From Terfezia claveryi (taxonomy: Eukaryota > Ascomycota > Pezizomycetes > Pezizales > Pezizaceae), in the NCBI GenBank assembly GCA_015179025.1, contig WHUX01000191.1:1-64000 (forward strand): a DNA stretch of 64,000 bases, read 5' to 3'. A program made the translations under genes and the position numbers. Positions 54,781 through 64,000 of the stretch are shown piece by piece. The notes below the pieces were generated by a model, which ran no database searches, was not told the DNA's origin, and saw nothing but the letters and a program-made list of their open reading frames with translations. The stretch's first letter is position 1, and every line of letters begins with the position of its first letter.

Positions 54781-56396
54781 TAAGAGAGTGACCAATTCCA
54801 TCGGTGATGCCTTACAAAAAGACTAGATCGGCACTTGGTTAACTACTTAAGTCTGGCTGACTGATTTTCAAGTGCATGTGATTGGAATTCACAAGACAAA
54901 GGAATAAGCAGAATAGGCATGCATGCATATGCATTGAGGAATTGAATGATCTGCGTTGAGCAACAATCACCACCAACGGAGTACGACGTCGATCCCAAAA
55001 AAGTCTCCTGCAGTATTGGTGAATTCCTTTCTTTTCAAACCTAATCTCCTAACTCAGTCGCCCCTTAACTACACGCATCTAATCGAAACAAGCAAACATG
55101 CTCCTTCCATCTCATGTGAAAGGGGATTGGCACGCCTCCTCCTTCGGCTCCAGCATTGTCTCATTCATCTTCAATAAAATTTGCCAAACAAGCGCCCCCT
55201 GCGCCATGCGCACATGGCTTTTCTCCTCTAACAGGCACAGGCACATTCGGGAAAAAAAAAAAAGAACCATTACTTAGGCAGACCGCATGCAGCTTCAATA
55301 CACCTTGCAGTTGAGAGCAGTAAAGAGCGGATTAACGTCAATATTTGACTAGCCTTTGAGTAGGAATGTAGAAAATCAAACATACCAGTTACCTACATAC
55401 ATAGAGCACATGCATAGTGCATGTCATCCATGGGTAGTACCTCCTCGTGTATGTATCCGTGAGAATCATAGGTTCTGGGTTCATGTCGACGCAGACGCGG
55501 ATATCGAAGCGAGGTGCCTGCCACGCAATATTTTGACTCTACCGGTAATCCCATCTCCCTAATGTAGATCCATGCATACCTACATACATATTTGCCTACT
55601 TATACATACCGTTAACTTTCAAGATTGTACACCGAATGATACCTATACCTATCTCCTTGGATGCCAAATATTGCTACTGCGGAAACCTCTTATTATATAG
55701 ATCTCTGGTATGTATCTATCCCTATTTCAAAGTGTCAGGAGACATTATCCAACTTCAAGTTTGATATATGTACCATTCTTGTGTATGGATCCATAACTTT
55801 TGTTAATTAATACACATATGTCAGATACTGGATTGCTGTTTCATGATTAAGTTCATAACAAGGTTTAGGTACAACATACAATTGATGCATCAACCCCTCC
55901 GGAGGTATGTAACTCTACCCGCCTGGGTTAGAGCACCTACCTACATGCAAATGCATGAATGCGATGAAGGTGACACGTACTCTAGAGCCCTCTGCTGCGG
56001 GGATTTTCCGCAGTATATACCTACTTCGGTGATCTTGACGCCGAGCAACCGACTGAAGCATGCTTGCCACGACTTGAGAGAAGAAGACATTGTTCAGCGC
56101 AAAATAATGAAATCCGAGTATGTACCATACACATGGTCTGAAGAGACAATCTGTAGAAAAATAGGAATCATAAACCCCGTAACTATAGCCCTCCCATTTA
56201 TGTATGGACAGTCGACAGTGAAAGAAAGCATCATGACAAGCCAAGCAGCCAAAAACTACCCTACCGCCAAAATCGCCACAAAACATAATAGGGAATAAAA
56301 AATAGTGACCCTTGAAAAGCAAACTCCCTGAACCAATGCCAAAACCGGCGCAGCAATCCATGGTATATCAACCCCTAGCTCAAGCTCCTATTCCAC
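54781..56396. other. Unassigned region downstream of the methyltransferase gene
   Basis: A frame at 55843-56298 (plus, 151 codons) has no known motif. The rest has nothing recognisable. Confidence 0.35.
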
Positions 56397-57907
56397 TCAC
56401 ACTGGAATTCCTTCCGCCTTCGGCTTTTTTCCATAGACAAACCATCCGTGGCAATAGTACTTGCCCGTATCGTGCGCTTGCCTCACGGAATCACACAACT
56501 CCTGGATCTCGTTCATAGTCCACCCCTCCCGAGTTAGCAGCAGCGTTGCAAAGGGAATCAAACTCTCCAGCGTCCCCATCCTTCCCCACTTGCCCAACTC
56601 CTTGAGATGCTTGTCCTTAGGCCATGGACCAAGGGGCCAAATTGCGGTTCGCTCAACCACATCCACAAACCCGGCTCTAATTAGCCTGTGTCTCATTCCA
56701 CGAGCGACAATAAGCGGTCGCCCTGCACGACCAGCGGCTCCCATGACGTAGTGGAAATAAGTCCCGATGGGATGTTCAGGGCATTTACCAATAAGCATTG
56801 TCCCGTCGCTAGTGAAAACCTCGCAGCCATAATCCTGGAATTCGACGTATCCGCCAGGAGCAGTTTTCCTACCAACGTCTAACATGAGTTCCAGGAGCCA
56901 AATCGTGAGTGGGGGCAAACACGCACTTGTAAGCCTGCGCGAGGATGGCATCCCAGTTCTCAAAAGCACCAGATAGAGAGCGCATATGGATGTAATCGAA
57001 ATAATTGTCTGGGTGTGTCCAATCCTCCTCCATATCGTCGATTTCAAATTTCAAGTTCGGTGGGACCCTAAGAAAAGAACATTATGTTAGACATATATTA
57101 TGTCTATTCCAAGTAATTCTCCACCGCATACATTGGGCTCAACTTACCATGTTGGTTGAATTGGACTAACGTCCGTTCCAATCACTTCCGCCTGTGGGTT
57201 TTCACTATCCCCCATTCTTACATTAGTATTCAATTTCAATAATTAGATTAGACACGAGAGCAGCCCACTCTGCAAAATCAATCGCCCAGATACCTGTTCC
57301 TGTACCAACGTCAAGAACCCTCTGGGGATTATCCAGAGGTGCGGTCTCTAGCTTCCCTCCTAAAAGAGTGAGGAAAATGTGATGGTAGAGGTCTAAACGT
57401 TCTTGCTCGCTGTCGTCATTCGGCATAAAGTAGTCGGCACGGTGGAAGCGGTCGGCGTGGTATCGTCGGCCATTGGCATACTTGAAACAGAAAATGCTGG
57501 AGCTCACCGAGGTTGTGGAACTACCACCCTCGCTATGGGGAGTGTTAGCAATTGCATACGATATTTCCTCATGATTCAAATAATGTTGAATCCACTTACG
57601 AGTAGTATGAAGATTGGGCGATTTCATCCTGCAAACGAATCAGCAAGTATCAAGGCTGTAAGAAACCTCAAGAGACTTGACTTACATCGCTTTCTACCAC
57701 TGTCCCTTCACCATGGGTCATTTCGGCCACCTCCGTCTGTTCGAATTCTGCTATTTCCTCCTTTATCGCCGTGGAACTTTTCGCCGCTTGTGCACCTGGC
57801 GAACTTGGACCTGATTGTGCACCTGGCGAACTGACGCCTGATTTTGCACCTGGTGAACTTGCACCCGCTTGTGCACCCGGCGAGCTTGGGCCTGCTGGTG
57901 TCGCCAT
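56397..57907 (-). CDS. LaeA-like SAM-dependent methyltransferase, intact, six exons
   Basis: Exons on the minus strand: 57907-57686, 57628-57600, 57532-57269, 57204-57148, 57067-56927, 56868-56397; total 1185 bp, 394 residues, all junctions GT-AG and in phase. The N-terminus (residues 1-45) is four 9-residue Ser-Pro-Gly-Ala repeats. A typical LaeA-family block follows: SIFCFKYANGRRYHA, MPNDDSEQERLDLYHHIF, then SAM motif I RVLDVGTGTGIWAIDFA, the acidic motif [39 protein letters not shown], and GGYVEFQDYG. Members act on nuclear regulation of secondary metabolism (LaeA) or methylate small molecules; which applies here cannot be told. No biosynthetic neighbour is in the window. Introns are 42-81 bp. 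It is the only clearly intact host-type gene here. Confidence is high for family, moderate for exon 2 and the intron at 57268-57205, whose donor is GTGGGC. Confidence 0.9.
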
Positions 57908-58399
57908 TGTACTTTCAATGGTTTGGGTGTTACGAGATTTAGTGGCAGGACAATGTATAACCCAAAATTGATTTTCTGTGTTTCTTCAGGGTGATATAGA
58001 ATCAGGAATCAGGGCTTCTTTTAACAAAGTAGGCGCGCCTCAGTAACTAGTCTGTCGCTTAGGTCGAACCCCCGTCCCGTACAGGATAGGTGGGTTCTTG
58101 CTGCACGGGCCAGCACCACTCTGATGAAGCAAAGACATAAACCCCATGCACTGCGGGACCACCCCCTTCGGGTTTCGACAAGGGACAGGCCCCGTTGTTG
58201 AGGGCCGTTAGCAGACCTTGAATTATTAGAGATCACATGCACCGGAAATAGGCCTGGAGCAGCAGGTGAGCTGTCTTGCGTGGACGATAGTTGGATTGGG
58301 GGGTGATGGTTTTAAGCGGTGGATATGTACGTGGGGGGACGAGTATGATCTCAAGATACTGCCCATTCGGGGTCCTAGATACAATATGTACAGGAAGTC

Positions 58400-58432
58400 A
58401 GCCCGTTAAGGGGGGGTTGTGCCAGCCAGACT
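58400..58432 (+). repeat. CCAGACT micro-insertion, 33 nt (longest)
   Basis: AGCCCGTTAAGGGGGGGTTG plus TGCCAGCCAGACT lies between perfect 8-bp direct repeats AGGAAGTC (58392-58399 and 58433-58440). Confidence 0.55.
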
Positions 58433-58879
58433 AGGAAGTCTGCATTGCTCCGGTATGCAACAGTCTCGTCAATATGCAGCTAGGGCTTGGTACGATGAGC
58501 GCTAAGGCAGTAGCAGCCAATACAAAGGGTTCAAGCAAGGGACATCGAATGCGAAGCTAAATAATGAGCCCTCCTCCCCGGCAAATACTTACAGTAGATC
58601 CCTGACCGTAAAAGTCCGAGACGTAATCTGCAACCAGCAGCCACGTCCCTAGTAGATAGCCTTTGTCGAGGAAAGATGGGGTGAGGGGTGTGCCCACCAG
58701 GACGTTTTGGTCTGAAAGTACAGTAGGTAGTCATAGGTACTGTACAGTACATACATACTAAGTATGTAAACTATGAAAGGCCACTGCATGCGGTGGACCT
58801 ATGAGAATCGTATGAGTTAGGGGAATGCGGGACAGGGAACGAACCGAACCTTTTTTTCGATGGCTGAACTACACAAAGG

Positions 58880-58890
58880 TAACCAGACTA
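58880..58890 (+). repeat. CCAGACT micro-insertion, 11 nt
   Basis: TAACCAGACTA lies between ACACAAAGG (58871-58879) and AGACAAAGG (58891-58899), 8 of 9 matching. Confidence 0.5.
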
Positions 58891-59241
58891 AGACAAAGGG
58901 TGAGCTAAATGGCTGAACAACAACAACAGCTGAACCACGGTTATTCGGCATGATCTACATTACATCGTTACTTATTTGTTCTACACCGGCTTGGTGGTGC
59001 GGTCTGACACAGACACCCGACAAGCGCGGTGGGATAACACGCTCAAATCGACATGACCACGTCGTCGCGCAGGCCTGGATTGATACACTTACCCACCTGC
59101 TGAAGCGATATGGAGTAGCCTTGTAGTCTTAATATATTTGTAGAGTTCGTGACCTTGCAACTCCCCCTATATGTTATATGTCTGCCCCGCTTTCACATTG
59201 AACCTGGGAAGGGCCATCGCGACGGTTACCTAATCCTTTTT

Positions 59242-59252
59242 TAGTCTGGTTG
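59242..59252 (-). repeat. CCAGACT micro-insertion, 11 nt
   Basis: TAGTCTGGTTG lies between ATCCTTTTT (59233-59241) and ATCCTTTTT (59253-59261). Confidence 0.55.
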
Positions 59253-62119
59253 ATCCTTTTTAGAATCCTTGTGACACAAAAAAGAATTTTAGTTGCAGAA
59301 TCCTCTCGATGAAGTTGTTACGTAATCTCGGCGTCGGCTCGGCGTCGGCTATCGATATCCGCCAAACGCATGAATTCAACAGTGAAAGTTGACATGTTAT
59401 CTTCAGTTGACGCTGGCGCCTGGTGCCGCGTCATTAAGACTGTCATGCTTCCTGTACCGCATACTTAGATGTACCTAGGTACAGTACTGTACATATATAC
59501 GTATCCCTGAGGCAGAGTGATTATGGGAGCTTGTGGATATCGCCATCCAGCCAGCCCATCGCCGTTCGCCAAACGATTGCAATAAAGGATCCAAGTATCG
59601 GTGAAGACAACCTCATCCTAGGAAAGCCACCCTGCTACCTACCTGAAAGGCGTCATGGGAAGAGGTTAGAATGCCTCTCAGACATCTACCGGTATACGTG
59701 TATAAGTAAATAGCACCATGAGGGCAAACCAATTTTATTCAAATCTAGTTATACCCTAGGAGCGGTCGGGTTCGAGACTAGTTATACTCTTGTTGAATCC
59801 ATGACCCAGATTTCCGTACGTGCTTGCGTAATACGCGGGGCTGCCAGGGGGTTCTTGGCATGAGACTACAAGGAAAAAGTTCCTATTTGCGCTTGCAAAT
59901 CTGTGTACGTATGGGGCTGGGATCTCTTGATATAGAATTTCTTTGTTCAGTTTTTGGAATAAGTAACCTATGCCAGGAATCCTTTTGTAAATGGGTCCGT
60001 TTTGGGGTAACAGTATTACTAGTAATACAAAGACTTTTGTTAACATATTATGTACCTGTCACTGTCGCTTGATTTAAGTGGTGAATCACCCCAATTACAA
60101 CGGTTCAGCATGCAAAATCTCAGGTTGATTCTCACAAGTTGAAGGAGGCATGGAACGGCCGACATTACTTGAATACATTCTCCTACTATAAGCAGTAAAC
60201 CATACTTAGCAATTAACATCCCTCCTAATTGCATGAGGGCCGTCATATACCAAAATTTGTAGACAAGAGATTACTGGCACCATGATTCAATAATGTGACC
60301 ATGATAGAGTAGTAGTTCGCATGCAGCTGGTAGACAATTCGAAGTGTAACATGTTTATGACTGCTTTGCACAATAAATTTATTTGATATTGGCAATAAGA
60401 AAAAAAAACAAAAATCTTGATAATCCAAGTATATCTGAAGAAATTGTGTACAGGGTACGTTTTGCTAGGACTTGAAGTACTCGTAGCATTTGGCAAACCG
60501 CTTATTAGGTACTGATGGCGGGTATGTGTTCGAGGCCTATCTCGAGGTTTACTTGCTTGATGATCTGAACTATGTATAAGCGATGGATTATAGACGAAAT
60601 GAATTTAACTTTCCCGGCAGCTTCGCTATTCCTTGATCCGACAGATCCCCGTCTTCAATGTGAACAATTATCCCCACAGGATTATCAGCCACAGAAACAT
60701 CCTAATACACTCAGCTAAGGTACAATATCTGTACATCAACCCATGATACTTCACTTAATACCCATGATAATACTTAACCTCTCATTTCAAGAAATCTGCA
60801 GCTCAAGTACCAAGGGCTTCCTATCAGTTCTTACTATTGGTTTGATTGTACTGAAGATGCCATCTGCCTGGGGCTTCCCGACGATCGCCTCGACAACACT
60901 TAACTTGTAGTTTATACTTATGATAGCTCACCCCTAATATCATGCCGTCTCCGGAATTTGCCTCCTGGTCCCTTTCAAACCTAACTCGACTAGCTCCTAG
61001 GACTCGGTTGAGTAAGAACTAGGGACTTCTTTTCTGTAACTCAGTACTCATTTTCAGGTTGATCTAACCTATGACGAGGAAGAACTAGGGGCTTCCCGAA
61101 ACTGAAGTCTAATCTTACCCCTGAGATAGTTACTAAAGAAACAGCCACTCCCCGTCAATCCTTCCGTTTCCGATAATCTAAAATTTGGCCTCTTCCATTA
61201 TCGTATCTTTGGTAGTCTCTCAATAAAGGGTATTTACATACACCCACTATCTCTCTACGGTCTCATTATTTTATGCTTCTCGACATCTTAGTAAGCTTGT
61301 TGCCTTGGTAGTCTTACTAGCTAGGAGGGTGAGGTGGCCTTGCCATGTTTGAATCTTGGTTGTCCAGCATGTTCTCTAGTAGGTAGTTTCTTACAACCCA
61401 TTACTCTCCCGATTGCTACGCAGGTTTAGGTTGGGTTGCCCTCTCGTAACTTGTAGTCTTGTCGACGTTTCAGAGGTCTTGGATATCTTTGTTTGTGTCG
61501 TGACCAGCATAAGATTTGGTAGCAACGTTTCTTCAGGCTCATCCTTGCCAACAAGTACAAAGGAATCTCCAATATTGAAGATTGCGGAGTTAATGTGACT
61601 ATACAATAAATTGGGGTAATGGATATGATATATCTAGGATTGCTTAGCTATACAATTCGAATGATGGTCAGTATTGCATAATTACCCTGAGCGGTAAAAA
61701 CAAGATGTTCGCTTTTTATAATACTTTCTTGGTACTCACGAATAAACAGGACTTGATGTATTAGAGCCTCATACGGGGCTCTTTTACACCATCAGCAATT
61801 GAAATATATCCTCTTTGATTCCTTGGCTATCCTGTTATTTAACTACCTCTTGCTTAACGGAGAATGATAACTAACCATTCTTGTGGTTGGCACTGGCTGC
61901 TCTACCGGTAGGGGCAGTCTGGCTACGGTGGAAACCTTTGATGCTAGAAATAGCACAGAAACTACCTTTGCTTGATCCAAATTGTAGTGTGCTATCCACG
62001 TAGTCGAAACTAAATGCAAAGCCAGCGAAAACTCTTTTTTTGTTACTTCGTACTCATTAAAGCTATCTCTGCGACCCATCCCTCTTAATGAATTCTTGCA
62101 AGGAGGATTCACATAACAT

Positions 62120-62263
62120 AAGAAGGAAAGCACCTTGAGACTGAATGGCTCTGCCATATCTCTGCGCCAATCTGGATCCTCGTAGATCTGCTCCTCCCCG
62201 TGACTTCAGGGATTGCACATGATAATGAGTATTTTTTTATTAAAAAAAAAAAAAAAAAAAAAA
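62120..62263 (+). mobile_element. Possible divergent SINE-like copy 6
   Basis: TTGAGACTGAATGGCTCTGC, AATCTGGATCC, CTCCTCCCC...GGGATTGCACATGATAATGAGTA and a run of 23 A residues resemble the head, B box region and tail of copy 3. The body is poorly conserved. Confidence 0.35.
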
Positions 62264-62443
62264 AACCGTAACTAGGGTATTTCAATAAATTCGTTGCGTA
62301 ACCTGCAGGCCCAGTATACATATGGGTCATCTATCTTCTTGATGTGGTGCCCTGTCCGTTACAGCATATGCGAGACTCGTAACTGATTTTTTTTTTAAAA
62401 AGGAGGCTCATAAGTGCCTGCAGCCCTATTTGATCCGAGACTA

Positions 62444-63000
62444 CGGAGGCTCATACCAAAAGTCTTTTCCCCTTTCCTTTTTAGGAATCTTGCATATGCA
62501 AGCCTATGCACTGTATGCAACTTGGCATTAAAATGGGTTCTAATGACAATGCATCATATACCAGCTATGTAACGATTCATTTTACCTTTACTTGTTCCTC
62601 GCCTCTAGGCTCGCCTCCTACCCAGTAGCTTCTTTGGGTGCAGAACGTCTTAATTGTCCTATATTGCTGTATGCAGCGTATGCCAAGGCTGCTTCATTGA
62701 TGCCAAGCCTGAGTAGATGTGCTTGGCATATGCATCACCAATGCAGTAGCCTTGGTACACTGCCAGCCGCATTATGGACGTCATAAGCCATTTAGGTACT
62801 GTATATTCAAGGCAGTCTGGCTATATTCAGGGCAGGGCACAGGCAACAGCAGATTAAGGCAATAGTAAAGGTAAAACTCATCACTAATTGCCATTGCCAC
62901 CCGTTTTGGAGCTGAATAATGCCAAGTTGCATGCCGTGCATAGTCTTGCATATGCAGGATTCCCAAAAAGGAAAGGGGAAAAGACTTTTGGTGTGAGCCG
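62444..63000. mobile_element. 557-bp foldback element with about 150-bp inverted arms
   Basis: The left arm starts CGGAGGCTCATACC, the right arm (reverse complement) CGGCTCACACC; both go on with AAAAGTCTTTTCCCCTTTCC, TGCATATGCAAG, CTATGCAC and GCAACTTGGCATTA, and similarity reaches TTTTACCTTTACT about 150 bp in. TA lies on both sides (62442-62443, 63001-63002). The core is rich in TGCCAAG/CTTGGCAT words. No coding capacity. Confidence 0.8.
62814..62821 (-). repeat. CCAGACT micro-insertion, 8 nt, inside the foldback element
   Basis: AGTCTGGC lies between TATATTCAAGGC (62802-62813) and TATATTCAGGGC (62822-62833), 11 of 12 matching. Confidence 0.45.
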
Positions 63001-63002
63001 TA

Positions 63003-63452
63003 CCCGAAGATCAAATACCTAAATATGCGTCCTGAGGTATCTCCCGCAGCCCCTTCTCGCCGGCTGACTTATATGCGTGCACGAGCCGGCTTGTACTCAG
63101 TGGCCAGAAGACAACAAAGAATTACTAAATGGATACTGAATACGCTATATATCTTATATGGCATGAAATAAGTAACAAACGCAGAGTAAGCCAAAATCAA
63201 GTCACTCAATCAATCCGCATCCTCATCACCTGCATTTTCCTCCTAACGAGGGTGGTGGTGTCGGAAGTGCCGCAACTGTGCTCTCGTAGCTGTAAATTTT
63301 GCTGCTACTTTCGATGACATGCGAGCGCAGTGTGTACAGTAAATGTGGTGCTCACGTGACGTAAGCTGGTATCACGGGAAATGCAGGAACACGGAGATGG
63401 CTATTGGACGGACATGGTATGAAACCAGGAGAACCAGATATGGCTACAAGGG
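63003..63452. other. Unassigned spacer
   Basis: Nothing recognised, apart from the left target duplication of the next element (63440-63452). Confidence 0.35.
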
Positions 63453-63538
63453 GTTTTTTTTTTTATTTTTTAAAATACTTGATACTCCTATGCAGCCCCG
63501 TTAGGGGGGCTATGAGGAGCCCACGCGGAAACCCGGTG
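63453..63538 (-). mobile_element. SINE-like copy 7, 5'-truncated, with target duplication
   Basis: 86 bp between perfect 13-bp duplications ATGGCTACAAGGG (63440-63452 and 63539-63551). T-rich tail on the left, then ATACTTGATACTCCTATGCA, GCCCCGTTAGGGGGGC and AGGAGCCCACGCGGAAACCC. Confidence 0.75.
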
Positions 63539-63551
63539 ATGGCTACAAGGG

Positions 63552-64000
63552 TGGAATTGGGAAAGGATAAAAGAGCTGGAAATTGTCGGCTGAATAAGGA
63601 TTCTTTTCTTTAGAGTACTAGGACTATAGCAAGACTATAGCGATAGCTAGATAACTCTGTTGCTTTTGAATACAGGCACTCTTCTCGCTTCACGATTCCT
63701 ACGCTCAATAACCTGGATAATAGTTGTTAAACCGGCGGGAGCCAGCTCCAGATCTTGTATAGCCATCCTGTAATTCCTGGTATCCCCCCGCCAGGGATGC
63801 GATAAATTCCTGAACTGCTGACAGAGTTTGTGTTGCCATTTAAGCGGATATGAGGTAGCACATATAATAAACGCCGTAGGCAATGGCGGTACTTTGAGCC
63901 AGCAGACAGCATATAGGGAAAAAAACATATCTATGGGTGGGAATGCACGGTATTTTGAACAGTGGCTACCTTCGGTAATTCAACGGTTGCAACGACCTCC
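63552..64000. other. Unassigned region
   Basis: An open frame of 93 codons (63928-63647, minus) has no known motif. Nothing else recognised. Confidence 0.3.

Larger units (their letters stand above)
57908..62443. other. Gene-poor region upstream of the methyltransferase
   Basis: No gene is supported. It contains the methyltransferase promoter, three micro-insertions, a short duplication (CTCGGCGTCGG, 59333-59350) and a possible SINE copy at 62120-62263. A GC-rich segment at 58040-58210 has GTTCGACC but no tRNA fold that I can see. Confidence 0.4.

Noticed and set aside
58040..58210. tRNA-derived SINE or tRNA (GGTTCGACC on the minus strand)
   Set aside because: The candidate A box is about 100 nt away, there is no poly(A) tail and no target duplication.
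59240..59260. Start of 18S rRNA (CTGGTTGATCCT)
   Set aside because: Only 12 bases agree, and they arise from the micro-insertion joined to its flanking repeat ATCCTTTTT.

Overview
The window comes from a filamentous fungus, most likely an ascomycete (Pezizomycotina). It has short GT-AG introns with fungal branch sites, an intact six-exon LaeA-type methyltransferase gene, and retroelements whose defects look like repeat-induced point mutation (RIP): Trp TGG turned to TAG, Gln CAG/CAA turned to TAG/TAA, CpA lost to TpA, and very AT-rich relics. Codon changes and boundaries were read by eye; no statistics or database searches were run.

Layout. (1) 1-9715 is the right-hand part of a large Plavaka (CACTA-like) DNA transposon: a multi-exon transposase gene at 5944-9086, and on the other strand a DUF6532-like gene and two paralogous genes of unknown function. 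Its right end (CCTGATG) is abutted by gag sequence of a Gypsy element, so its left end and the 5' half of that Gypsy should lie beyond base 1. (2) 9716-14418 is Gypsy A, which also carries a 248-bp non-autonomous Plavaka derivative. Gypsy A sits in Gypsy D (14419-16966), an older and far more mutated copy on the minus strand. (3) 18290-36473 is one Copia element (LTRs 645 and 629 bp, target duplication CAATC) split by two complete Gypsy chromoviruses: B (20435-26711, minus, duplication TCCTT) and C (29679-35793, plus, duplication TGGTT). (4) 36474-41976 is an AT-rich graveyard with minisatellites, a mutated LTR, a Gypsy fragment and one well preserved solo LTR (38281-38793, duplication TATAG). 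(5) From about 41977 base composition becomes ordinary. This gene-poor part holds a tRNA-like SINE family, a LINE fragment, three inverted-repeat elements with TA target sites, a broken BED-finger gene next to a minisatellite, and the LaeA-like gene (56397-57907).

Three things stand out. The Gypsy elements share a textbook -1 ribosomal frameshift signal between gag and pol: G_GGA_AAA, a 6-nt spacer, and a stem-loop that contains the gag stop codon. A family of very short insertions (about 7-33 nt) all end in one sense in CCAGACT and are nearly all flanked by 6-12 bp direct repeats, as if they were extremely 5'-truncated retroposons. A short SINE with a double-hairpin body and poly(A) tail occurs in at least five clear copies, two with perfect 12-13 bp target duplications.

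Among host-type genes only the LaeA-like methyltransferase looks intact. Everything else recognisable is mobile DNA, mostly disabled by nonsense changes and frameshifts.
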